Assembly (NCBI RefSeq): GCF_030704535.1
Contig: NC_081813.1
Span: 2,938,001-3,002,000, forward strand
DNA from: Vitis vinifera
Lineage: Eukaryota; Streptophyta; Magnoliopsida; Vitales; Vitaceae
Reading direction: 5' to 3'
Length of the DNA: 64,000 bases
This document shows, piece after piece, positions 49,360-58,545 of this stretch. Within the stretch, counting starts at the first letter, position 1. Each line of letters begins with the position of its first letter. The translations under genes were made by a program, and so were the position numbers. The notes under the pieces were generated by a model. That model ran no database searches, had not been told where the DNA came from, and was given only the letters and a program-made list of their open reading frames with translations.

Positions 49360-49860
49360 ACAGTATCGGAAATTGCAGAATTTCTTCCCAGGCAATGGCT
49401 CTCTCAAGCTCACTTCCTCTCATGTACTCTCAAAGCTCCTCACTAATTTTCTTTCTCAAACTTTTATCCTCCTCTGTAACTTTCCCGTTTTCTGCTCTTT
49501 TGTTCTCTGCCAAGAGCCTTGTCATGTCTAAACTGATTTGGATAATCCTTAAGACACTTAGTGAACTCATCGTCATAGAGAAAACTGCATGTATCGGCCA
49601 CCCCAAGGAACAGCCAAGCTAAACCACCAAGCTTGAATGAAGGGACACCCTCCATAAACATGTGACGGAGATAGCCCCAATATAGAGCCACTCCTATACA
49701 AGCTACCTCCATTCTTTCTCTCTAAGCACCCTTTATCTTTACTGTATTCTTTTCCAGTTTCAAATGAGCCAATGTTCTGTGAGGGGGATCTTGCATCATT
49801 ATGGTTCCAAGGCTGTATCTCTGACAACTGTTTTTGGAAACTTAGCTGCTAATCAAATCC
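49360..49860 (-). other. unidentified, possibly captured sequence in element 1
   Basis: Protein-like base composition on the minus strand, with overlapping open frames (for example [20 protein letters not shown]), between the IMPDH and TPX2-like fragments. I do not recognise the source. It is unlike the AT-rich DNA around the element, so it is probably another captured host fragment. Confidence 0.35.
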
Positions 49861-50034
49861 AATGAGTAATTTAGAGCTTCCCTCAACTTTGAGATGCTAT
49901 CCTTGCCTGGAATTACCATTTCGAATACCTTCTGCAGTTTGAGAGTGATGAAGAGAGCCATTCCCATTCATATCTTGCAGACCGTTACAAAATGATTGAT
50001 AACCTTTGAGATACAAAACGTTGATTTCAGATGC

Positions 50035-50220
50035 AATTTCCTCTAACTTCGAATAAAACCCCTTTCGTTTCTCTACACATTCAGTGCATCTAAATGTGGG
50101 GACTGTTCCAACTATTGTTAGAGATAAATTGTTCATACAGATGCTGCAGCGGAGGATGCAACAAACCAATCATCCTCTTCGTCCAGATGCTTTCTATTTT
50201 CATGTTGCAAAAGCTTCCTC
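50035..50220 (-). pseudogene. captured fragment: TPX2-domain (WVD2-like) protein
   Basis: Minus-strand reading gives HLDEEDDWFVASSAAASV, then VPTFRCTECVEKRKGFYSKL. The second piece is the diagnostic FRxxERAEKRKEFYxKLEEK core of the plant WVD2-like/TPX2 microtubule-binding domain. The order of the two pieces is that of the family. A short degraded relic within element 1. The 50230-50670 sequence upstream on the same strand has an open frame of ~145 codons that I could not identify. Confidence 0.6.
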
Positions 50221-50687
50221 ACTGTAGATGGGATGGGCCCATGGTAAACAATCTTAGGATCTTTTTCATCTTCCTCCCTTTCTTCCTCTCTCCACGGTTC
50301 AATGTTAATTTGGCTATCATCTTCTGCGGTCCTGGCTTTAGAAACCCATCTCCTCTGAGAAGCAACAAGCTGGATGGTAGAAATAACATCCGGTTTGGCA
50401 CTTGAGGTATGTGGCCTTGTTGATACATTTTCACCTGATATTGCCCTTGCAGACGACCCTTCTAACACACGCCATTTTTGCCAAGGCCAGCGTGGCAGAT
50501 TCGTCAATTCTATATACACTGTGCCCAAAAATCGAGGTTGTCCCTGTGGCTGCCAGCATACACGTCTCATGCCATGTACAACTCTATACTTAAAGAATGA
50601 ATAAAACCTCCTGATTTTAGCTAGTGGTCGTGAGCAGCAATGACACTTTCCGACATGCTCACTCATGACAGTATTGTTAGGACGTCA

Positions 50688-51396
50688 TTGTCTCTGTGTC
50701 AGTCAGGGGCATCACAGAGTAGCCTGTTAGGAAGTGTCCCAAATTCCTAATTAGTATAGATTCTTTTTGTGTAAAGAATATTATATAGAATATTTATAGA
50801 TTGATATATTATTGTAATATTAGACTTCCTTATAGAATAAGGAAGGTTGTTGGAAATATCTCTATAAATATTCTAGGTCATGAGGGGAAAAAGTTATGAG
50901 ATGGAGATGGGCCTATAGAGACTATACGAGGTGGATAGAGATGTGAGGAAGAACGGGAGGTACCTGGTGGAGCGAGAGGACTCGTAGTAAGGTATGGATA
51001 CAAGGAGTGGGGAAACATGGGATGTTTCGGGAACCCAATAGTTGTATATGGTTTTATCCTCTGTAATATTCTCTATTGTATAGTGTAATTATTCTCTCTC
51101 ATCCGTGGACGTAGGCATGGTTAGCCGAACCACGTTAAAACCTCGTATGTGTGATTGTGTTTATCTTTGTGTTCTTGAACTAACATTGTTGGCATCAAAG
51201 CTTTCGCTGGCACTACATGGCCTCCCCAGGATTCGAACTCAAGACCTTAAGGTCTTTTTGGTTGTCCTCCTGGTACCATCTGGGCTACTAGCCCAGATGG
51301 TACCAAGAGGACAACGTCCTAAACCTTAAGGCCTGGACCCAAGTTCGAATCTTGGGGAGGCCACTCTGTGATGCCCATGACTGGCACAGAGCCAAA
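50688..51396. repeat. tRNA-like palindrome (hairpin) interrupted by the copia LTR
   Basis: Inner arms 51219-51287 and 51289-51362 are near-perfect inverted copies around CTGGGCTACTAGCCCAG. Outer arms TCAGTCAGGGGCATCACAGAG (~50698) and CTCTGTGATGCCCATGACTG (~51365) continue the pairing across the nested LTR. Each inner arm contains a GTTCGAATC-type box B (GATTCGAAC at ~51229, GTTCGAATC at ~51343) followed by CCTGGGGAGGCC / CTTGGGGAGGCC. This looks like two head-to-head copies of a tRNA-derived sequence. Confidence 0.75.
50725..51185 (+). mobile_element. copia-type LTR nested in element 1
   Basis: Fossil LTR of ~461 bp: starts TGTTAGGAAGTGTCC, ends GTTCTTGAACTAACA, has TCTATAAATATTC as TATA region near 50860 and a CTCTGTAATATTCTCTATTG poly(A)-type region. 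It is followed at 51190-51201 by TGGCATCAAAGC, close to the initiator-tRNA-Met primer site TGGTATCAGAGC of Ty1-copia elements. Only this LTR and a few bases of interior are present. It interrupts the left arm of a palindrome (next entry), so it entered after the palindrome formed. Confidence 0.7.
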
Positions 51397-52139
51397 TATA
51401 CTCAAAACAAATGACATCCCAACAAGTATGTAACCCATTCACTCTAAATCACCATTTTAGTTGCATCCTCAACCTATGCTCCTTCTGCACCAATGTGAGC
51501 ACGAGATGTGGAAAGAATGCCCGTGTGACAGCCAACATTCACTACAACTTAGCCAATAATTGAATTCTGGTGTGGAGTGATTACTGCCCTATGTGGTTCA
51601 CTCCGCGCATGATACTTGATCAATCTATCTTTGACAATTGACTTGTATGCTAAACCCCTTTCCAGATAGCTTATCTCTCCCAGAGAACAGCCAACCGCTC
51701 AAGGTATTCCTCAATGCACTGTTTGAGGCAAGGACTTTGTAAACACAGTTTACACTCTGTAAATGAGAGCTCTCAGGTGGTGATATGTGAACCAAGACAC
51801 TCCACAACTAGTTACATGGGAGCAGATAGGTGTGAAGGATGAACTTGCTTAAAAACAGAGCAAAAATGATAAGATCCAAGGAATATTCAAGCAAAGCCAC
51901 GTTTCATGAATGATGAATGAGCTCAAAACTGGTGGGACAAACGGGAAGTCTTTAATACAATTTTTAAACATCAAACCCAAACCCAAAAGAAGAATCCCGC
52001 CATTACAGAGGAAAATATCAAGAGTATAAGGGAAAAACAGAATAGAGCAAGTATAGGCAGATAATCGTATTCAACCAAAACAACCCTGTGGCCCTTAATG
52101 TCCACAGCAAACCATAAAACGATATTGATAGATTAGCAA

Positions 52140-52661
52140 AGAATGAAGTTGGACATTAAGAAACAAAAACGTATCGAGCTCGAGGTGATCTTACCTGATG
52201 ATCCACAACACGACCTTCATTTGCTTCTCCTTCTTCCTCCTTTGATCAACCCAGAAAAATATCCTCTCCTTTCCCTCGTTTCCCCTCCGAACTCAAACTT
52301 GTCCCTCAAGCTGAAGGACCCCTCAATCTCTCACCTCACTAAAAAATGGCTACCTTCTCCTTCCTCCCTCTCTGGCTTGCTCTCCAAGCTAAAGATCTCT
52401 CCTTTCTTTGTTTTTCTCTTTCAAAAAAATGTCTCTGTAGAGCCACCACCCAAACCCTCACTCTGGCAGCTTGCTCCTCAAGCCAAAACAGCCTCCAAAA
52501 ATATCTCTCTCTCAGTACCAAACCCTATACACTCCTTTTCTGAAAAAAAATCAGCAACAAAATCACCACCCTCCTCTCACAGCTTGCTCTCCAAGTTAAA
52601 AACCTCCTCTCACAACTTGCTCTTCCTCCCAACGGCAGCAAAAGCACCACCTTCCTCTTAA
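52140..52661 (+). other. CT-rich leader region of element 1
   Basis: A strongly pyrimidine-rich stretch (TCTCTCACCTCAC, CTCTCTGGCTTGCTCTCC) that gives long but low-complexity open frames rich in Pro, Ser and Leu. Element 2 has a region of the same character at 58540-59350. The element seems to be transcribed on the minus strand, so this would be a GA-rich untranslated leader. The 172-codon plus-strand frame is probably compositional. Confidence 0.5.
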
Positions 52662-54712
52662 CAGCCTGCAGCTTTTCATAACCAACACGCTCTTCCTGGA
52701 ATCTTCTTTTACAAGTGTCACTTTTTTATTGCCTCTCCTAAGCACTAATGTGATTCCATAAGGATAAATTGGGAATTGACACGTGGCCCTCCAGGATTGT
52801 GACATCTGGTAAAATAACCTGCAAAAAGGATGAGCCCCAAATGGGGGTCTACAATTAGATATATGAAACTTATATTCAAATTAACCTTTTTTTTGTGTCA
52901 CGTACGAGCAAATTTTAGTTAAAGCCTCGACTAAAGTCGTAGAGGCTTTAGTTTTTGAACTAAAGTCATAGAGGATTTAGTTTTTGAACTAAAGTCGTGG
53001 TTGCCTCAATCAGTTTTTGAACTAGAACTGTAATTGTCAATCAAGACTTCATTTTTTAACTAAAGCTTCAATTGTCAATTGAGGCTTCAATTAATTTTTT
53101 TCTTTTACTTTAAAATTTAATTAAAAACTATAAAATTATAATTTATTATTGAAATTAAAAATATATATTTTAATAATAAATTATTTATAATTAAGGTTAA
53201 CAATTTAGTATTACTTCAACAAATTGATGAATAAAAGATATAAAATTATATAATTTATATAACATTTATATAACATATAAATAAGATATAAAATTATATA
53301 ATTTATTAATTTAAGATATTTAATTTGTTGTTTTTTAAGATATTAATTTATTTGTATTATGACAAATTTATCTTTATCAAAATAATAGTATAGTCCTAAC
53401 CTGCAGTTGTCAACTAATATGTACTTTGTTTTACTTTTAAATTTAATTAAAAACTATTAAATTACAACTTATTATTATTGAAATTAAAAATATATACTAG
53501 TATTACTTCAATAAACATAAATTGATAAATATAATACAATAAATGAATATTTTATTTATCAATAAATTAATAATCTTAAAATAATAAAATTATATAACAT
53601 ACAAATAAGATATAAAATTTTATAATTTATTAATTTAAGATATTTAATTTTTTATTTTTTAAAATATTAATTTATTTGTATTATGACATATTTATCTTTA
53701 TCGAAATAATAGTATACTATTAAGTAATTAATTAGAAAAAGTCTACAACCAAAATATAATTTTTAGTTTTTTCATCAAAGTCACAAAAAAATACTCACTA
53801 AACATTTATATATTGGGGGAAAAAATGTATATAATCTCATATACCTCCACAAGGAGAGAATCTATGGATAAATTTCACATAATACAAATAAATTAATATA
53901 TTAAAAAACAACAAATTAAATATCTTAAATTAATAAATTATACAATGTTATATTTTATTTATATGTTATATAAATTTATTATTTTAAAATTATTAATTTA
54001 TTAATAAATAAAATATTCATTTATAATATCTTCTATTTATCAATGTAATACTAGATTCTAAAGCTTGAATATAAATAATTTATTATTAAAACATATATTT
54101 TTAATTTCAATAATAAATTATAATTTAATAGTCTTTAATTAAATTTTAAAGTAAAATAAATAAATAAATAATTGAAACCTCAATTAGCAATTAAAGCTTT
54201 ACTTCAAAAATAAAGTCTCGGTTGTCAATTGAGGTTTCAGTTAAAAAATAAAGCATCAATTGATAACTGCGGCTTCGATTAAAAAACTAAAGCCTTAGTT
54301 GGCAATTGTAATTTCAATTAAAAAAAATGAAGCTCAAATTGCCAATTAAAAATTTAACTAAAATTTTGAAAAAAAAAATTATATTTCTATGACATAGCTC
54401 TTACATGGCACCAAAGAAGTCAATTTGAACATAAGTTTCATAAAATGATTAGACCTTTTTTTTTTTTTAATTTTATGTATGGGCCATTTTGACCCAAAAC
54501 TCCAAAAGGTAGAAGTTTATTATGCAATTCGATGATGGATATGATAAGTCTAAAACTTGGTGATTAATATATTAAGATTTCAAGAAAATTTTAAAAAATA
54601 ATAAATAAAATATTTCTCAAAGTCCATATGATATTCATATAATTTTTATTTTGTTTTTATTTTCTTTTTCAAGTTGTCACTATTATCTTAATTTATTTTT
54701 CATTAATTGTTC

Positions 54713-54715
<3 letters not shown>

Positions 54716-54745
<30 letters not shown>

Positions 54746-54766
54746 TATTATTATTATTATTATTAT
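54716..54766. repeat. (TAA)n(TTA)n microsatellite at the left edge of element 2
   Basis: About 9 AAT units run into about 8 ATT units, forming a short AT palindrome immediately left of element 2. Confidence 0.95.
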
Positions 54767-55749
54767 ATTTATGTGGACCCCGCATTTCGATCGCTCGAAT
54801 GCGTTTCCCACTCGATGGCGAAACTCGATTTTTATTTTGAAAAATTGATTTTTATTGATTATTTGAAAATGACTTGGAGTCGCCACTTATTTTTGTTTTA
54901 TTTTTAAAAGGGTAAACAAAATAAGAAAGAAAAACCCTAAGTGTGACTCCTTATTTGGAAAAGGTGATCTACGAAAAACCGGATCGGGTTCGGGGGTCAG
55001 GTTACTTATCGGGAAGGTACGATAAAGACCGTAGCACCCCTCTAAGTCCCTAAAGTCGGGTCTCTACTAATAAAATGAAGCTGACATGGCAACCAATGAG
55101 AAAATCAATGAATACTCAAATCGATCATGCACGTATGAGAATTAAAATAAGCGTAGAGAGTGACCATGATGTGAGAAGCTACGTACCTGGGTGGCAAATC
55201 GATATGCGCTATCAAAAGGGGGTTAGTGAACCAATATAGTATGAATATACGCGCATCACAAAGCAGAACAAATCAATCTTGCATGACAATCAGATCAATC
55301 AATCAATCATGAATCACATATGTAGGGCCCCCACCAAAGCCCGTTTATTTTTGCATGAATTAATTCCATAAACTCCATTATTCGGAATTACGGAATTTAA
55401 TTCTTGCCTATTTTTAAAATATTTTAAAAGATCATGAAGGATTTGAAAATTGCTTGCCGAATAGAAAGTGGAAGCAAATTTTATTAAAAAGAGATTTTGA
55501 GTGATCCTAAAAATTCTAAAGATGAAAAACTAAAGAGTAGAATTCTTTTGAAATAAAATAAAATAAATAAATAAATAAAAGTAAAGAAAAAGAAATGAGA
55601 ATTAGAGAAGGATATTTACAAAAAGGGGATTTGAGAAATCATTTTCAAAATCAAAGGTGATGGAACAGTAGGTGGCATGTGGCCCAGAGGTGACCATGCA
55701 TGCCATGCAAGAGTGGGTCCCACGGTCTTATTTTACCTTACTCACCTTT

Positions 55750-55887
55750 TGACGCATCCAGTCCACATCGGGGATGCCAAGACCACGAACAGCAACATCA
55801 ATACATAACAAGATGCCTTTCTCGACTTTACAGAAATCAAAGAAAGTGGAGGTCCGCTTCTGCTGCTTTTGCTTCCCATGAATATCT
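55750..55887 (-). pseudogene. captured fragment: DEAD-box RNA helicase (HAS1/RH51-like)
   Basis: Minus-strand translation [20 protein letters not shown], continuing [20 protein letters not shown], matches helicase domain 2 around motif V of the HAS1/DDX18-type helicases (plant RH51/RH27), which act in ribosome biogenesis. The family form is LLCTDVAARGLDIP. Only ~45 residues are present. It ends at a GTGAGTAAG splice-donor-like sequence. Relic inside element 2. Confidence 0.7.
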
Positions 55888-55979
55888 TAAAGTGACATGG
55901 CCACCATGCAAGGCCTCCACCAATGAGGTTTGATTGGGTGTTCCCTCAAGACCTCCCATGCAGCCGACTGTGGAGATCA

Positions 55980-56400
55980 CATCCATCTTTGGTTTAAATT
56001 CTCCCTCAACAAGGGGACAGAGAGTACCATCAGCATTGTGCCATTGTGCTAGAATCCCACGTTCATTCTTAGGCTTTACACGCCAACAACCATCAGGCTT
56101 CACTTGTATCTCAGTTACATCTTCCCCACAAGACTGCATCGAGGATGTCATGCGATTGAAAATACGGACCAATGATAACATTCTCTAGAGAATATTTCTC
56201 GATACAAATGGGATATTGCCACTTCCTAGAACATTGGTTCATTTCCACAAAAATTTCAAGATCAGAACGGCCCATGTGAGCACAAGGTTTGAATCTTCCA
56301 GCAACCTTCATTCTTGAACCACTCATAGGACATCGTAGATTGACAGTAAAGAAATCTGCAACTACTTCCAGGTCACTGTCACTATCAGCATTATCAATTA
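55980..56400 (-). pseudogene. captured fragment: SIZ1-type SUMO E3 ligase SP-RING region
   Basis: Minus-strand translation contains [58 protein letters not shown], then [20 protein letters not shown] and QWHNADGTLCPL. This is the MIZ/SP-RING zinc finger and downstream region of plant SIZ1. It spans a region that is broken by introns in plant SIZ1 genes as I recall, yet no intron is seen, suggesting capture from mRNA. Degraded relic inside element 2, downstream of the peroxiredoxin fragment in the direction of transcription. Confidence 0.8.
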
Positions 56401-56769
56401 CACCTGGCATTGTGACACGGCGGGTCCAAGTGCACCACATTCCGGGCGGTGTTTCTGGAAGCTTGTCGAAGCAGAGGGACGTTGTCGGCAAAGGAGATCT
56501 TGACCCGGCACAGCAGCGGAGCACTGGAAGTGGGATCCAGGAAAAAGATCGCGGCCATCAGACGGTGGAGAGGGAAAGTGGAAGAGCTTCAATGGTTGCT
56601 TGACGTTCTGGTGATGGCGGAGGCATTTCGCCGCCGGCGGCAAGCCGCCGGCGTCGTTCAAAGACGGCTTTGCTTGCTCTTTCTAGGAGACAAATTAAGT
56701 GTGTCTCTTAAACTGTTGGTGGCTGCACCGGCATCAAACTCTTATGAATGCATTGGCTTGCTAAATCTG
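56401..56769 (-). other. unidentified sequence between captured fragments in element 2
   Basis: GC-richer than its surroundings (CCGCCGGCGGCAAGCCGCCGG near 56631) with overlapping open frames on both strands, none of which I recognise. It probably derives from another host gene or a 5' UTR. Confidence 0.3.
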
Positions 56770-57202
56770 ATTGTTTGTAACCTTCACCTTAAGGTCATCC
56801 ACCAAGAGGGCAAACCTCTTGGACTGAGTGCCAAGGCCTTTCTCTGAAAGATCAAGCTCCAGGCCAAGCGCATGCATGTATGTTGCTGAGCCATCAGCCC
56901 GGAACTTCACATCCTTGTCATCAGGGTAAGCTCTTTGCCCATGCCTTCATCACCAAGGGGTCATTAACGCTAACGAGCAGAATTTCATCAATGTCTTTTT
57001 ATTTCATCTCTCCTTCCTTCTCAATGAAGCCTGGCACGTGCTTCAAGCTGCAAGTGGGAGTGAAAGCACCGGGAACACCGAAAATGATGACCTTCCTGTC
57101 GGTAGCCAGGGGGTACACTGAAGCCTACTGGAGCTGATCTTGCTCATCGAAATAAGTCAGAATCCCTTCCGGAATAACGTCGCCAACTGCAATCAGAGCC
57201 AT
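56770..57202 (-). pseudogene. captured copy: cytosolic-type type II peroxiredoxin, nearly full length
   Basis: The minus strand reads [35 protein letters not shown] (peroxidatic-Cys motif), [23 protein letters not shown] and LGLELDLSEKGLG. The order and spacing are those of plant PRXIIB/C, thiol peroxidases of the cytosol. It runs from the start Met to near the C-terminus without introns, which favours an mRNA-derived copy. The reading frame is broken in several places, so it is a fossil. It sits inside element 2. Confidence 0.8.
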
Positions 57203-58545
57203 GGTCACCACCGGAGATTTTGATATCACAAGCTCACTGATGAAGATTGTAGCGTGATCCAACGGTTTCTGTAAAGTCTTCACCAATTATGATTCCAATA
57301 CCATTAACAACAACATGATCATTAGCCAAAGATTGAACCAAAGTTAATTCTCGGATATCTAAATGAACGAGGCGCCCAGTGAAAACTGCAATCTTAATTT
57401 AAACCCTTATGGCAGCAAGAGAAAATTTGTCTGCATCTCGTCCCATATCCGACTTTCTTCAATTCCTCCAGTCTCCTTGAATAGCCCACAGTTAACAAAA
57501 TCTCTAATAGACCACATTAGAAGGGAGAAGACAACGACATGCCATGAACATGACATCTCTAACATCCCGATGCATTCTTAGGTAGAGGATTCCAAGGACG
57601 ATTGGAGACATCTCTCCAGAATAATGAGAACCAAATCTGTGGCCAAGAAAAGTATCAACACCACCACTGCCTCAGGGTCCATAAAGAAGCCATGATTGGC
57701 ATGCATGACCAAGAGTAACTAAAGAAGCCAGGGATAAAAGAAAGTGTAGCTGGAATCTGGGTGCCACCATTCCAACTGTCAAACAGACAAGTGTTTCGTA
57801 ATGCTGCCATCTAGGAAGAAAACTCTTTGGACACCTCTTTTACAAACAAATGAGGCAGTAGCTAATCCTGAAAGCTGACCATTTAATCAACTGAGTCTTT
57901 GACCTCCCATAGCAAAACCCTACTCACCAAACCATAGTCCATTCTCACTATAATAACCACCTTCAAAACTAACACTGATAGGACTTGGAGTTGTTGAAAC
58001 ATAGAAATGCTCTTCTGGCCAACTTAACATAGCTTCACGAGAGACCTTCCCAGACCATTTCCCAAGGATTTCTCGCGGAGCTTATACAGAAGTCTGACCC
58101 GCCTGCTCTTTGATAACAGCTTCAGCCTGAGGACATGTATCCTTATTGGAGCTCATAACCAGATCCGAGTCTTTTCCTCACATCCCATGCATTTAGATAA
58201 GAGCCACAAGAAGGAAGAAACCATGGAAACAGAGCATAAAAGAAAACAAAATAAAGATGTCATCAAATGAGGCTCCACTTCATGAGTTATCAGTGAACCT
58301 TCTTCTTAGGTGAGAAAAATAGCACTAAATGCAAATATTGGAAGGATTCTTGGGTATTTCATAACAGAGACATGGCACACCAAGATTAACAAAAACAAGC
58401 ATGAATTCAGGATGATATCTCAACAAGTAATAAGTGGCCTTCATTATCCACCCCAAGCAAACCAACAATCACTCAAACATCAATAAGAAACGTAGAGGAG
58501 TAATAAGAATCCAAATCAAACAATAAGTCAGTTGCATTCATACCT
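57203..58545 (-). other. unidentified captured-looking DNA and intron of element 2
   Basis: Codon-like composition persists on the minus strand to ~58200 (for example KIAVFTGRLVHLDIREL near 57370, and WSGKVSREAMLSWPEEHF near 58040), but I cannot name the source genes. From ~58200 to 58545 the DNA is plainer and ends at the minus-strand splice-donor-like CAG/GTATGA, so it may be the first intron of the element's transcript. Confidence 0.35.

Larger units (their letters stand above)
48073..52853 (-). mobile_element. element 1: 4.78-kb TG...CA element with captured host gene fragments
   Basis: Fossil of an LTR-type or solo-LTR-like element. The ends are TGTGGATCCCGCATTT (left) and AAATGGGGGTCTACA (right), an imperfect inverted pair of ~18 bp. 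It is flanked on both sides by ATTAG (48068-48072 and 52854-52858), a perfect 5-bp target duplication as made by retroelement integrases. The ~730 bp at the left end and ~110 bp at the right end are shared with element 2. No gag, polymerase or transposase is seen. Inside, on the minus strand, lie fragments of IMP dehydrogenase, aspartyl-tRNA synthetase and a TPX2/WVD2-like gene plus unidentified pieces, all degraded. A splice-donor-like CAG/GTAAGA (minus strand, ~52195) ends a ~660-nt leader. A copia LTR and a palindrome are nested inside. Confidence 0.75.
47995..54530. mobile_element. long-inverted-repeat (fold-back) DNA element, interrupted by element 1
   Basis: The outer left arm (GTTTTGGGTCAAAATGGCCCA, ~48030) is the inverse of TGGGCCATTTTGACCCAAAAC near 54480. 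The inner left arm (52859-53760) is the inverse of 53830-54460, for example TTAATTTCAATAATAAATTA in one arm and its reverse complement in the other. Removing the nested element 1 (48073-52853) leaves about 1.75 kb with arms of roughly 700 bp around a ~70-bp centre. Sub-terminal repeats of ~30 bp (AACTAAAGTCGTAGAGGCTT-like) lie at both inner ends, and the left arm holds an internal ~330-bp duplication. No transposase. It is probably a MULE- or hAT-like non-autonomous element; the exact outer ends are uncertain. Confidence 0.7.

Noticed and set aside
51219-51362. Functional tRNA genes in the palindrome
   Set aside because: Box B is present but there is no box A at the right distance and no cloverleaf with a proper anticodon arm could be drawn.
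52143-52661. 172-codon plus-strand frame rich in Pro/Ser/Leu
   Set aside because: Produced by CT-rich low-complexity DNA in the leader of element 1; the opposite strand is the transcribed one by the direction of the captured fragments.
54651-54907. Frames encoding poly-Ile, poly-Asn and poly-Tyr
   Set aside because: Translation of the AAT/ATT microsatellite.
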